Assembly: GCF_002266425.1 (NCBI RefSeq) | Contig: NZ_NPMN01000013.1 | Location: forward strand, 59,886 to 123,885 | Reading direction: 5' to 3' | Length of the DNA: 64,000 nucleotides | Source of the DNA: Tissierella sp. P1 | GTDB taxonomy: Bacteria; Bacillota; Clostridia; Tissierellales; Tissierellaceae | Shown here: positions 1-9,851 of the stretch, piece after piece | Layout of the letters: every line of letters begins with the position of its first letter | Position numbering within the stretch: position 1 is the first letter of the stretch | Position numbers and translations under genes: made by a program | Notes under the pieces: model-generated | The model's input: only the letters and a program-made list of their open reading frames with translations | Told to the model about the DNA's origin: nothing | Database searches by the model: none

Positions 1-287
1 GTTAAAGGGATTTCTATATTTATAAGACCTGCGTGACATACATATATACTGGCCTTTTTTGTTCTAATAGCTAAATCTATTGCCTTCCGATTAGTTAATG
101 CACAGTAAGAAGCCCCTTCCTCTGTTTTATTAATTGCACTACAAAATTTGGAAAAATTACTTCCTTCTCCTATATGATTACCGTCTAAATCTACAAAAAC
201 AACACCGAAACCTGTAGCGAAAGCAAAGGAATCCTGAAATTTTTCTAGAAACTCTTCTGTTAATATATCTGTTAATTTAATGTCCAT
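1..287 (-). CDS. PocR-domain sensor protein (partial, N-terminal 95 residues)
   Basis: The reading frame opens at an ATG (285-287) that overlaps the last codons of the upstream response regulator by 11 bases and runs off the left edge. The visible residues contain FATGFGVVFVDLDG, GSNFSKFC, YCALTN and IYVCHAGL, the pattern of the PocR ligand-binding sensory domain (a small-molecule pocket with conserved cysteines). In this family the domain is often the input module of a histidine kinase or an AraC regulator. Translational coupling to a response regulator suggests the missing part is a histidine kinase, but that part is not visible. It is probably co-transcribed after the regulator. Confidence 0.8.
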   Translation of the reverse strand, partial: MDIKLTDILTEEFLEKFQDSFAFATGFGVVFVDLDGNHIGEGSNFSKFCSAINKTEEGASYCALTNRKAIDLAIRTKKASIYVCHAGLINIEIPL

Positions 288-1365
288 TTTCTACGTTTCC
301 CTCCAGTCTGATTTGAGAAGGTTGCTTACCTGTAACCTTTTTAAAGCTACGATTGAAGTGTGATACATTTATGAATCCACAATTTCTTGAAATATCTTTT
401 ACTAAAAGAGAAGAATTCTTTAATAAGTAAATAGCATAATCAATTCGTTTTTGATTCAGAAAATCATTTATAGTGTAACCTTTATCCTGATAAAATTTTC
501 TTGATAGGTATGTGGGATTAAAATGAAATATTTCTGCAAGCATATCTAATGAGATTTGCTTATCAAAGTTTTCTTCTATATATTTTTCAACCATATCAGT
601 AAAATTAGAGGATAAAGATAGGCTTCCATTGAATAAAAATAAGAATTGTCTAAAGAAATCTTCAGTGACAGCCAGTATATCATACCAATATTGGGATTTG
701 CTTATTTTTTGAAGATACTCATCACCATTTAATAATGATTGTATATCATCAGGTAAAACTTCTTTGAGTGATCTCATTATTGAAAAAATAGTATTTACTA
801 TATGTAATCTGTATTCTTCTAAATTATGTTGCTGAGAATTTAAAAAATCAAGATAGTTGAGAGTGTTAAACCTAATAAGTTCAAAATCTCCTGTGAAGAT
901 AGAATTAATTAATCTGTCTACTAGCGTATAAGGATATTTATTGTTTAAGGTATTTGAGACATTATAATAGTCACCAATGACTTGTCCCTTCAGAGATTTC
1001 CTGTGAAGAGAATTAATCATTGTATCAAGTATTTCTTTTTCACTAGCAGGTTTCAATAAATAGGCATCAAGATCATAATGGATGGCTTGCTGTGCAAATT
1101 TAAATTCTGAGTAAGCGCTATTTAAGATGATAATGGTGTTATGGAACCTTGTCTTTATAGTTTTTGCAGCAATTAATCCATTTTGAAGAGGCATATTAAT
1201 ATCCATAATTATAATATTAGGCTTCTTTTGAAAGGCTATATCGATAACTTGTTCTCCATTAGTTGCTTCTCCAACTAAAGTAAACTCTTCAGGGTGTTTT
1301 TTGAGAACACTTTTTAGATAATTTCGTTCAATAATTTCATCATCTGCTATTAATACTGTATACAT
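277..1365 (-). CDS. AraC-type response regulator (YesN-like)
   Basis: A 362-residue transcription factor. Residues 1-120 form a receiver domain with the acidic pair at D8-D9, phosphoacceptor D55 in IIIMDINMP and conserved K105 in YLLKPAS. Residues about 255-355 form an AraC-type double helix-turn-helix (DMLAEIFHFNPTYLSRKF and the second motif near GFINVSHFNRSFKKVTG). The middle is a linker without recognisable motifs. An AGGAGGG ribosome site precedes the ATG. It overlaps the PocR sensor gene downstream, so the two likely form a two-component system. It is transcribed divergently from the permease/formamidase genes, which are candidate targets by position only. Confidence 0.9.
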   Translation of the reverse strand: MYTVLIADDEIIERNYLKSVLKKHPEEFTLVGEATNGEQVIDIAFQKKPNIIIMDINMPLQNGLIAAKTIKTRFHNTIIILNSAYSEFKFAQQAIHYDLDAYLLKPASEKEILDTMINSLHRKSLKGQVIGDYYNVSNTLNNKYPYTLVDRLINSIFTGDFELIRFNTLNYLDFLNSQQHNLEEYRLHIVNTIFSIMRSLKEVLPDDIQSLLNGDEYLQKISKSQYWYDILAVTEDFFRQFLFLFNGSLSLSSNFTDMVEKYIEENFDKQISLDMLAEIFHFNPTYLSRKFYQDKGYTINDFLNQKRIDYAIYLLKNSSLLVKDISRNCGFINVSHFNRSFKKVTGKQPSQIRLEGNVENGH

Positions 1366-1659
1366 TATGTTTCTCCCTCCTTGAAGAAGATATATTCTAA
1401 CAGATAAAGTTTCTAACTATAGATTATCATTTGCTTATATACATATCAACATATTATAGATATGCTATTTCATACTTTTGATTTGCAAAATATGATATTA
1501 AGATATAGAAAAGAAAATATTTGTAAAGGATTTAGCCATACTAGTGATGATACAATATATTTAGAATAATAAAAAAATTTAAATATGTATTCAACAAAGC
1601 ATCAACAATTTGTAATTGTTTAGGTAGTAATTATATTAAAATAAAGGGAGGAATCATCT

Positions 1660-1767
1660 ATGAGGGTAAATGATAGGCATGTATCTTCTTATTATGAACT
1701 AGAAATTTTGAATAATATTTACTGCCATGTTATTAACACAGACGAGCTATTAGAAGTTATTAAATAA
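1660..1767 (+). CDS. small protein, 35 residues, upstream of permease
   Basis: An ATG at 1660 lies eight bases after a good AAAGGGAGGA ribosome site and opens 35 codons ending in TAA at 1765-1767, 17 bases before the permease start. The product starts MRVNDRHVSSYYELEILNN and ends in LLEVIK. There is no signal peptide or membrane segment, and I do not recognise the family. The strong ribosome site and operon position argue that it is translated. It could be a regulatory leader peptide or a small partner protein. Confidence 0.5.
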   Translation: MRVNDRHVSSYYELEILNNIYCHVINTDELLEVIK

Positions 1768-1784
1768 TTATAGGGGGTTTTAAT

Positions 1785-3155
1785 ATGTCAGATGTAAAAT
1801 TAAAAAGGAATCTATCTTTTATGCAAATGATAGCTATAGCTTCAGGAGCAGTAATCGGCGGTTGGCTTGCTGAGGCTCCTTATTGGTTTTCTGTAACTGG
1901 AGCAGGAGCAGCAATTATATTTCCTATTCTGTCTGTATTGCTAATACCGGTAGGTCTAACTTTTGCGGAGCTTACTGCAATGTTACCATTTTCATCTGCA
2001 GTTGATATCTGGACTACCAATGCATTTGGTCATAAGGCAGGATGGGCGGCTCAATGGATGATGTTTTTAATACAAGTAGTAGAACCACCTATGATGGCAT
2101 TTATTTTTATAACAGCACTTAATTTTTTTATTCCTATTCCAGCTAATATGGTGGTTTGGGTTGCTATTGGAATAATAGTTTTATGGTATATATTATCTAA
2201 TTTCAATATTGGTTTTACAGGAAGATTAGCTACTATATTTTTCTTTACAATGGTGGTTATATCATTAATTGTTGCTGCAACTTTTTTCTTTAGTGGAAGC
2301 TGGTCATTTGATAATATTTCTTCTCATGGTGGTATGTTTCCTAAGGGATTCAATGGAATATTTATAGCATTTGCGGTATTCTCCTTGAAGTTTATAGGCT
2401 TCGAAATGACTCCGACAATGATAGAAGAAACAAACTTTCCACCAGAGAAAATATGGAAGATTATTTTGTCATCATTGTTTGTTCCAGCTATTTTATATTT
2501 TATCATTGTATTCGCAATAGGTGGTATGGCTCCTTGGAAAGAAATAGCAAGTATGAATTTGCCAGAGCCAGAGATTGTAGCTAAATTTGGATTACCTAAA
2601 ATAGTTGGTATAGCAGCTATAGTTTCAGGTATATTACATGCATTTACTACATTGATGGGATTCTGGGTATCATCAGCAAGAGTATTATATGGAGCAGCTC
2701 AGTTAAATCAGTTACCAAAAGCTTTTACCAAACTAAATAAGCATGGGCAACCAGTAGCGGCAAATTTTGTAGTATTATTATTCTCAGTTTTTTTCTGTCT
2801 CTTTACTGGAGATAATTGGGTTCAATATATTTATGCAGTTTCATGCGTAGCAGCTGGGTTAGTATACTTCATATGTTGTTTGGATGCAATGATTCTAAGG
2901 AAGAAGTTCCCTGAATGGGAAAGACCTTATAAGGCACCAGGAGGTAATCTACTATTCATTCTTGGAATGATAGTATCTATCTGGATAATCATCGGATCAC
3001 TTTTGGAGTTAGCAATAGGTGGATACATCTCACTTATCATATATAGTCTTATTGGAGTTGCATTATACTTCTTGATGGAATCCTATAGGAAAAAACATCC
3101 TAATAAGCATGAATTAGTTACATTAACACCTGATGATATCAATAGCTTTGAGTAA
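1785..3155 (+). CDS. APC-family amino acid permease
   Basis: A 456-residue integral membrane protein with about 12 hydrophobic segments. The N-terminal IASGAVIGGWLAEAPYW resembles the unwound first helix of amino acid-polyamine-organocation (APC) transporters, which bind the substrate amino group there; later segments (FEMTPTMIEETNFP, FTTLMGFWVSSARVLYGAAQ) also fit. A GGGGG ribosome site precedes the ATG. It is followed by a hairpin and then a formamidase-family gene, so the substrate may be an amide or an amino acid whose breakdown yields one. Substrate specificity cannot be read from sequence. Confidence 0.88.
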   Translation: MSDVKLKRNLSFMQMIAIASGAVIGGWLAEAPYWFSVTGAGAAIIFPILSVLLIPVGLTFAELTAMLPFSSAVDIWTTNAFGHKAGWAAQWMMFLIQVVEPPMMAFIFITALNFFIPIPANMVVWVAIGIIVLWYILSNFNIGFTGRLATIFFFTMVVISLIVAATFFFSGSWSFDNISSHGGMFPKGFNGIFIAFAVFSLKFIGFEMTPTMIEETNFPPEKIWKIILSSLFVPAILYFIIVFAIGGMAPWKEIASMNLPEPEIVAKFGLPKIVGIAAIVSGILHAFTTLMGFWVSSARVLYGAAQLNQLPKAFTKLNKHGQPVAANFVVLLFSVFFCLFTGDNWVQYIYAVSCVAAGLVYFICCLDAMILRKKFPEWERPYKAPGGNLLFILGMIVSIWIIIGSLLELAIGGYISLIIYSLIGVALYFLMESYRKKHPNKHELVTLTPDDINSFE

Positions 3156-3164
3156 ATAAGAGCT

Positions 3165-3193
3165 AAGACAGGGGAAGTTTCTCCTGTCTTTTT
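3165..3193 (+). terminator. intrinsic terminator/attenuator after APC permease
   Basis: Stem AAGACAGGGGA (3165-3175) pairs with TCTCCTGTCTT (3180-3190), with a short loop and a following T run. It lies between the permease and the formamidase, so downstream expression is probably reduced by partial readthrough. Confidence 0.75.
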
Positions 3194-3232
3194 GAGATAA
3201 CAAATATAAATTTTGATATGGAGGAGATAAAG

Positions 3233-4137
3233 ATGAAGACAATTTCAGGAAACAAAGTTATTTACAAATTTACAAATTTAATGGATCATGTGGAGGTAAT
3301 AGAACCTAGTGATGTAATCAAGGTAAAGACAAATGACTGCTTCTTTCAACAAATTTATAATGAAGAGCAAGTTCTAACAGAAATTGATTATGATAGATTG
3401 AATCCTGCTACAGGACCTATTTATGTAGAAGGTGCAGAACAAGGGGATTTACTTCAAGTAAAAGTTATTAGCATTGATGTTGCTAACAAAGGAGTAGCTG
3501 CAGTAGTACCTAATGAAGGTGTACTTGGGGATCAAGTTAGTAAACCAATGATTAGAGTTGTGGATATTATAGATGGATATGCAATATTCCATGGAATAAA
3601 ACTACCTATAAGACCTATGATAGGAGTAATCGGAGTAGCACCAGCTAAAGAAGATGGGGAATGGGCAACTGATAGTCCATGGAAGCATGGTGGAAATATG
3701 GATACTAATGATATTACAGCTGGGTCTACATTATATTTTCCTGTAAATCAAAAGGGTGCTTTGCTGGCATTAGGTGATTGTCATGCAATTATGGGAGACG
3801 GAGAGATTTGCTTTACTGGATTAGAAGTGCCAGCAGAAGTTACCCTTGAAATCAATTTGATTAAGGACAAAAAAATAAAGTGGCCTTTACTTGAAACAGA
3901 TGGATATACTATGGTTATTGCTTCCGGTAATAATTTAGACTCTGCTCTATATGAGGCTACTAGTGAAACGGTAAAATATCTTGAGGGTGCTCTAGGATTA
4001 GAATGGAAGATGCTTATATTTTAACTAGTTTGGCTGTAGATTTAAAAATATCTCAAGTTGTAGATCCTAAAAAAACCATAAGAGCTGCTATACCAAAATA
4101 TATTATATCAACAGAAAGATTGATTCAATCATTATAG
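3233..4137 (+). pseudogene. acetamidase/formamidase family protein (single frameshift)
   Basis: The family hydrolyses short amides to ammonia and the acid. The 5' part encodes residues 1-263 with family motifs (NPATGPIYVEGAEQGD, SPWKHGGNMDTNDI, LGDCHAIMGDGE). Start ATG 3233 is chosen because the upstream in-frame ATG at 3218 lies inside the GGAGGAG ribosome site. The frame breaks near 4007-4008: after GLEW the expected C terminus continues in the next frame as DAYILTSLAVDLKISQVVD and ends at 4137. Restoring one base, probably an A, gives 301 residues, the usual family length. This is either a recent null mutation or an assembly indel. Confidence 0.85.
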
Positions 4138-4221
4138 TTTTGAGAAATTAAGGGAGCAATTGTAGAAAGTAATTAATAGAGCTAAATAAAAAAGCTTAAA
4201 GTAAAAAACATGGGACAAGGT

Positions 4222-4264
4222 CTAACTGATCTGACCCCAAAAAGTTGGACACAATTAAATTAAG
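4222..4264. repeat. solo IS3-like terminus, copy A
   Basis: TGACCCCAAAAAGTTGGACA (4232-4251) is a typical IS3-family terminal repeat, followed by CAATTAAATTAAG. A closely similar stretch occurs at 15936-15978, and similarity includes a few bases upstream of the repeat. No transposase or opposite end is nearby, so it is probably a relic. Confidence 0.55.
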
Positions 4265-4338
4265 CCACTGTGGAGATGTCAATGTTTTGTTGACACAAAG
4301 TTAAGAGGATTTTATGAATTTTGTTCCTAAAATTTGGA

Positions 4339-4386
4339 CGGAGGGAGGTATTCTAATGAGGAATACCTCTCTCCGTATTTTTTATA
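4339..4386 (+). terminator. strong intrinsic terminator
   Basis: Bases 4339-4353 pair with 4361-4375 over 15 positions with one G-T wobble around a seven-base loop, followed by TATTTTTTAT. It is well placed to end transcription before the two-component operon. Confidence 0.8.
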
Positions 4387-4735
4387 GATTTTAATTTTTT
4401 AATATGATATAATTGTTAAAAATTTTGAAAGATATCTTGTTTATACTGTGAATATTATTTTATATGCTATAAAATATTTAAAGGGTATATATGTTTATGC
4501 TGCATATAATTTTATAATTGATTTATCTAGTACCTTTGATTTAAGTAGACGTTTAGTTAATTGATAGTATGACTATATTATATACGCAGTAGTTGCAGTT
4601 AGATTGATATTTATAATAATAAAATATATGGATAAAGATAATATAGAATAAACGAGTTATAAGATAATATTAGTTTTAAAGTAAAGAGTTAAATAAATAA
4701 GATGATAACATATATAGCTTACAAAGGAGGATAAA

Positions 4736-6193
4736 ATGTCTATAAGAAAAAAGGTTGTTATATCTAATTTGTTAACATTCTTATTGCCAGTTGTTATTGG
4801 AATATTGTCATTATATATTGCATCTAATGCAGTAGAGGAAAGATTTGTTTATGAAGATCATTTTGAAATCATACAAAGAATAGAGCAGAATATCTTAGAA
4901 GAAGACTTTGAAAAGGTGATAGAGAATGTAAAGGAAATTGAAGCTGGGGGATATTCAGTAAAGCTTATACTTGATAATGATACAAGCTATGAAAGTGAAA
5001 ATTATAATGAATATTCAGATAAAGTAATAGGAGAATATTTCAATAATGTAAATAAAAGTGAATACACTATTATAAATGAATCAGGAGAAGCAAGTTGTAT
5101 AAAATTATTTGGAAATGATAGTAGCAGCAATGATAATATTAATTATTTATATATGGTTAGCACACAGACGAGAGTAACTTTAGAAGAGCAGAATGAGACT
5201 ATTGCAAAAGATAAACAATTTATAATGAAAATTATATTATTTGTCTTAGTGGCTATAGTTAGTGCAGTTATTTTAACAACATCTGTAATGACATTTATTA
5301 TTTTAAGATCAATTTTAAGACCTTTAAACGTTCTTAGAGAAGGAACAAATCAAATTAAAGAGGGTAATTTACACTTTGAAATTGATTATCCTAATGATGA
5401 TGAATTTGGAGATGTGTGTAAAGATTTTGATGATATGAGAGAGAAATTACTTAATTCTAAAGAAGAAAAAGAAAGATATGAAAATAATAGAAAAGAGCTA
5501 ATAGCAGGAATAACACATGATCTTAATACTCCACTTACATCTATAAAGGGATTTACCTCAGGATTATTAGAAGGGATTATAGATACAAAAGAAAAACAAA
5601 TTAGGTATTTAGAAAATATTAACCAAACAGCAGATCAAATGAGTAAGATGATAAATGAACTTTTTTTATATTCCACATTGGATATGAACGGTGTATCTTT
5701 TAACTTTATTAGTACTGATTTAGTTGATTTTTTTGAAGGATGTATATCAGAAATTAGTTCGGAATTTAGTAAAAACAATATATATATACATTTTATTACA
5801 GAATTAGAAATGGCAGAAGTTCAGATAGATTGGATGCATTTTAAAAGAGTTGTATTAAATATTATAAAAAATAGTGCAAAATATAAGAAAGATGGTATAG
5901 GTAATATATATATTACTTTATCAGAATATGGCGAGCTATATAATATTTCTTTTGCTGATGATGGTATGGGAATAACTAAAGATGAAATAACTAATATATT
6001 TGATCCATTCTATAGAGCTGATAAATCAAGAAATCAGCAAACAGGAGGTGCAGGTTTAGGGCTAGCTATTGTCAAAAATATTGTTAATGCACATAATGGT
6101 AGTATAAGAGTAAATGAAAAATATAATGATGGATTAGAATTGATTATCAGTTTGCCTAAAGCAGGGTTAAAGGTTATGGAAGAAGGGAATTGA
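4736..6193 (+). CDS. sensor histidine kinase
   Basis: A 485-residue membrane kinase. Membrane helices lie at about 10-29 and 164-190 and flank an extracytoplasmic sensor of about 130 residues. A HAMP linker follows (about 190-240). The HisKA domain has phosphoacceptor H261 in AGITHDLNTPLTS. The ATPase domain shows the N box (NIIKNSAKYK), G1 (DDGMGI) and G2 (GAGLGLAIV). An AAAGGAGG site precedes the ATG. The response regulator starts six bases downstream, and a MacAB-like exporter follows, so this kinase probably controls export of a peptide or other toxic compound. The ligand is unknown. Confidence 0.92.
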   Translation: MSIRKKVVISNLLTFLLPVVIGILSLYIASNAVEERFVYEDHFEIIQRIEQNILEEDFEKVIENVKEIEAGGYSVKLILDNDTSYESENYNEYSDKVIGEYFNNVNKSEYTIINESGEASCIKLFGNDSSSNDNINYLYMVSTQTRVTLEEQNETIAKDKQFIMKIILFVLVAIVSAVILTTSVMTFIILRSILRPLNVLREGTNQIKEGNLHFEIDYPNDDEFGDVCKDFDDMREKLLNSKEEKERYENNRKELIAGITHDLNTPLTSIKGFTSGLLEGIIDTKEKQIRYLENINQTADQMSKMINELFLYSTLDMNGVSFNFISTDLVDFFEGCISEISSEFSKNNIYIHFITELEMAEVQIDWMHFKRVVLNIIKNSAKYKKDGIGNIYITLSEYGELYNISFADDGMGITKDEITNIFDPFYRADKSRNQQTGGAGLGLAIVKNIVNAHNGSIRVNEKYNDGLELIISLPKAGLKVMEEGN

Positions 6194-6198
6194 TATAA

Positions 6199-6891
6199 TT
6201 GAAAAAAGTGTTAATTATAGAAGATGATAAAAAGATAGCAGAATTTGAGAAAGATTATCTAGAAGCAAATCAATATGAAGTAGATATATGTTATACAGGA
6301 GAAAATGGAATAAAAAAAGCCGATGAAAATTCATACGATTTAATTGTTTTAGATATAATGCTTCCAAATATGGATGGATTTGAAGTTTGTAAGGAACTTA
6401 TAAAACATCATGACATACCAATATTATTTGTGACGGCAAAAAATGAGAATTTAGATAAAATTAAAGGTTTAGGTATGGGTGCCACAGACTATATTGTAAA
6501 ACCATTTGAACCCTCAGAACTGGTAGCTAGAGTAGGTGCACATATTCGTAGATATGAGTTATTAACGAGAAGCACAATGAAAGAAGAAGATGTAATTATC
6601 AGAGGAGATTTAACAATAGAAGTGAAATCAAGAAAGGTATACATTGGAGGGAAGGAGATATTTTTACCTAACAAGGAGTTTGAGCTACTACATTTCTTAG
6701 CCAGTAATCTAAATATTGTATTTAATAAACAACAATTATTAGACAAAATATGGGGAGAAAATTCATATGTAGATGAAGCAACAGTAGTTGTTCATATAAA
6801 TAGAATAAGAGATAAGATAGAAGATGATTCATTAAATCCCAAATATATAGAAACATTATGGGGGGCAGGATATAGGTTTAAAAATTATTGA
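6199..6891 (+). CDS. OmpR-family response regulator
   Basis: A 230-residue DNA-binding regulator starting at TTG (6199) with a GAAGGG-like site upstream. The receiver domain spans 1-115 with D9-D10, phosphoacceptor D52 in LIVLDIMLPNMDG and KPFEPSEL. The winged-helix domain occupies about 130-230 (ELLHFLASN, VVVHINRIRDKIE, ETLWGAGYRF). It is co-transcribed with the kinase and followed by a terminator, so it is the natural partner. The MacAB-like genes immediately downstream are its likely targets. Confidence 0.93.
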   Translation: MKKVLIIEDDKKIAEFEKDYLEANQYEVDICYTGENGIKKADENSYDLIVLDIMLPNMDGFEVCKELIKHHDIPILFVTAKNENLDKIKGLGMGATDYIVKPFEPSELVARVGAHIRRYELLTRSTMKEEDVIIRGDLTIEVKSRKVYIGGKEIFLPNKEFELLHFLASNLNIVFNKQQLLDKIWGENSYVDEATVVVHINRIRDKIEDDSLNPKYIETLWGAGYRFKNY

Positions 6892-6926
6892 TATAATAGT
6901 CGGAATAAATTAAATATTAACAAGTT

Positions 6927-6950
6927 AAAACGCTGATTATCAGCGTTTTT
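6927..6950 (+). terminator. intrinsic terminator after two-component genes
   Basis: AAACGCTGA pairs with TCAGCGTTT around a TTA loop and runs into a T tract. It separates the two-component genes from the exporter operon. Confidence 0.85.
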
Positions 6951-7057
6951 TATTTATTTTAATGTTTATATTTTGTTTATATTTTAGTTAGAAGATATTA
7001 ATTTTAATTTTTTATAATTAAACTAGAAAATAAAAGTAAAATAAATAGGGGGATATC

Positions 7058-9140
7058 ATGCAAAATATTGAAGTCTATGTGCAAAAAAACAAGAAAAAGG
7101 TTATATTTATAGTTTCATTTCTAATAATTATAAGTACAGTAACTATGATATTTTTAAAGAAAAACAAAGAAAATCAGATAGTAAATAATACAGAGAGTAT
7201 TACATTAGAGAGAAAGAACTTAATTAATGGAATATCAACTTCAGGTGCTGTTATTAGTGATAATAAGACTAATATTTATTCAACTCTAAATGCACCAGTA
7301 AAAGAAATACTTGTATCAGTAGGAGATGCTGTAAAAAAAGGAGATGTATTAGCAGTTTTAGATACAAGTGCAATAGAAACAGAGATACAACAAGCTAAAC
7401 TAAACTATAAATCTTCATTAGAGTCATTAAAGGAAAGTAAAAAAGAAAATGAAAATAGTATAGATAATGCTAATACATCGCTAGAGTCTACTGAAATTTC
7501 AATACAGCAACAACAAATTCAAACAGATAATGCAGAAAAGGATTTAAAAAAGATAGAAGAAAAAGCAAAAGAACCATTTAACGCATACTCATATGATTTT
7601 GCTATAGAAGAAGCTAAGATAGCAGTAGAGAATCAAGGAAGAAATATAAAAAGAATGCAAGAAGAAGAAAAAGATCTTAGGGCTAATTTAGATAGGTTTG
7701 ATGATTCCTCTTATAGAAATGATATTTCAGAGAAAGCCATATTACTAGAAAGAAAAAAAACAGAGCTTTCTAATCTTAGAAAAGATATTCGTTCACAAAA
7801 TAGAGAAAGACCAGTATTTGATGAATATAATAATAAAATTGCTATTGATGATGCTAATCGTAGCTATAATAAAAAGATGGATGAATATTTAAATATACAG
7901 AAAACTTATAATGATATTTATAATGAGTATCAATCTATATTATCTAATCCAGAGAGTACTCAAGAAGAGATAGATAATATAACATTAAAATTAAATGATA
8001 TAAAAGAAGCTCAGGATAAAGCAAAACAAGAATTAGATGAATTAAGTATAACACTAGAGAGAGCAAAAGAAAACTTAAAAAGAGCAAAGAATGAATTTGA
8101 TAAAAGTTCTAACGAAACAATATTATCTAATATAAAAACTATAGAAAAAACCTATGATCAGGTAAGAAATGAGATTGATGATTTAGAAAGAGAATATAGA
8201 AAGGCTGTATCAGGAATGAATAAAGCAAAACAAGAAGCTTTAAAATCAGCATCAGCAGAATATGTAAAATTGCAAAATACAATTAAAGATGCTGAGCATG
8301 AGCTGGTTATTGCAAAAAATAACTTTCAAAAAGCTTTATTAGACAAAGAAAACGCAATTAGAGAATATATAAAAACAAATGAAAATGACTTAGAAAATGC
8401 AAAAAGAACTCTTATGGGAAATCAAAAGCAATTAGAAAGCCTAAACAATAATTTAAAAAATGCAAAAAATACAGTAAAACAAGCAAAAGATAAAATTATA
8501 TCTACAGTATCTAGAGATGTAAATAAATTAAGTTTAAGAAAAACTAGAGTCACAGCTAGAAAAAGGTAGTGTAATAGCAACTGGAGATGGAATTATCACA
8601 CAGATTAAAGCAGAAGTAGGCACAATGTCAAATGATATTTTATTTGTTGTTGAAGACTTAGATAATGTTCATGTAAAAGCAAATATTAAAGAACACAATC
8701 TTTCATCAGTAAATTTTGGACAAAAGGTTATTATAACTACATTAGCATCAGGAGATGAAAAATTTGAAGGTAGTATCACATTTATATCACCTAGAGCTGT
8801 AAGTCCAATTGGATCGCCAGCTGTAGAATTTGAAATAAATGCTAAGCCAAATAGTATTAGTTCTAAAATTAAGCCAGGCATGAATGCATTTTTAAATATT
8901 GTAGTTAATTCTAAAGAAAATGCTTTTTCTGTTCCAGTCACTGCTATAAGTAAAGAAGATGACGGAAACTATATCTATACAATTGAAGATGAAAAAATAC
9001 CCGTTGAAATTGGAATATCAACTAAGACTGAGGTAGAAATAATAGGTGATAAATTATTGGAAGGTATGAAGATAAAAATGAATATAAATGAAGATAGTGA
9101 AAAAAACATAAAAAATACGGCTGCAGGAGGTATATTTTAA
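7058..9140 (+). pseudogene. MacA-like HlyD/RND-type membrane-fusion adaptor (frameshifted)
   Basis: The first frame (7058-8569) gives 503 residues: one N-terminal membrane helix (about 15-33), half of a lipoyl-like domain (NAPVKEILVSVGDAVKKGDVLAVLD), then a very long lysine/glutamate-rich coiled coil (about 100-490). It stops at 8567-8569, but the other lipoyl half and barrel continue in another frame (GDGIITQIKAEVGTMSNDIL, then VEDLDNVHVKANIKEHNL) to 9140. The break lies at 8556-8565, around an A5 run. One inserted base or two lost bases would explain it. Repaired length is about 693 residues, long for the family because of the coiled coil. Adaptors of this type couple MacB exporters to substrate release. 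Confidence 0.85.
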
Positions 9141-9851
9141 ATGATAGAACTAACTAATATAGTGAAAAAATTCTTTTGTGGTCAGCCTAATGAATTAACT
9201 GTATTAAAAGGAATTGATCTTTCGATAAAAGAAGGAGAATTTGTTTCAATAGTAGGACAATCAGGTTCAGGTAAAAGTACTCTTATGAATATTATAGGTG
9301 CTTTAGATAAACCAACAGAAGGAGAGTATCTATTAAATAATATACCTGTAGCATCTCTAACAGATGATGAATTATCAGAGGTTAGAAATGAACAGATTGG
9401 ATTTATTTTTCAGAACTTCAATTTGATTCCTAGATCTACTGCTTTATCAAATGTAGAATTACCAATGTTATATAGAGGAATAGACAAAGAAACTAGGAAT
9501 AAAAGAGCCATAGAGTTATTAAGAACTGTAGAGATGGATGATAGATTAGATCATCTACCAAATGAATTATCTGGAGGTCAAAAACAAAGAATAGCAATAG
9601 CAAGATCCTTAGCAAATGATCCACCTATACTATTAGCAGATGAACCTACAGGTGCATTAGATGTAAAAACAGGGAACTTAGTAATGGATATATTTAAAAG
9701 AATAAATAGAATAGAAAAGAAAACAGTAATAATAATAACACATAGTGAAGAATTAGCGTTAGAAACAGATAGAATAATTACAATTAGAGATGGTCTAGTA
9801 GTTTCAGATTATTTAAATAATAAAGATAAATTACAAAAGGTGATACTATGA
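9141..9851 (+). CDS. ABC transporter ATPase (MacB/LolD type)
   Basis: A 236-residue ATPase of the MacB/LolD/FtsE class. It has Walker A GQSGSGKST (39-47), Q-loop FIFQNFNLIP, signature LSGGQKQRIAIARSL and Walker B ILLADEPTGALD. The start follows the adaptor stop directly and the stop overlaps the permease ATG by four bases, so adaptor, ATPase and permease are translationally coupled. It powers the mechanotransmission exporter encoded here, which probably moves peptides, antibiotics or lipids. Confidence 0.93.
   Translation: MIELTNIVKKFFCGQPNELTVLKGIDLSIKEGEFVSIVGQSGSGKSTLMNIIGALDKPTEGEYLLNNIPVASLTDDELSEVRNEQIGFIFQNFNLIPRSTALSNVELPMLYRGIDKETRNKRAIELLRTVEMDDRLDHLPNELSGGQKQRIAIARSLANDPPILLADEPTGALDVKTGNLVMDIFKRINRIEKKTVIIITHSEELALETDRIITIRDGLVVSDYLNNKDKLQKVIL

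Larger units (their letters stand above)
4138..4735. other. gene-free region with IS3-end relic and terminator
   Basis: About 600 bases without a supported gene. It holds a piece resembling an IS3-family terminus (4222-4264) and a strong terminator (4339-4386). The remaining 350 bases are very AT-rich and presumably contain the promoter of the two-component operon. I see no convincing -35/-10 pair. Confidence 0.6.

Noticed and set aside
3218..3232. Alternative formamidase start at ATG 3218
   Set aside because: It overlaps the GGAGGAG ribosome site that serves ATG 3233.
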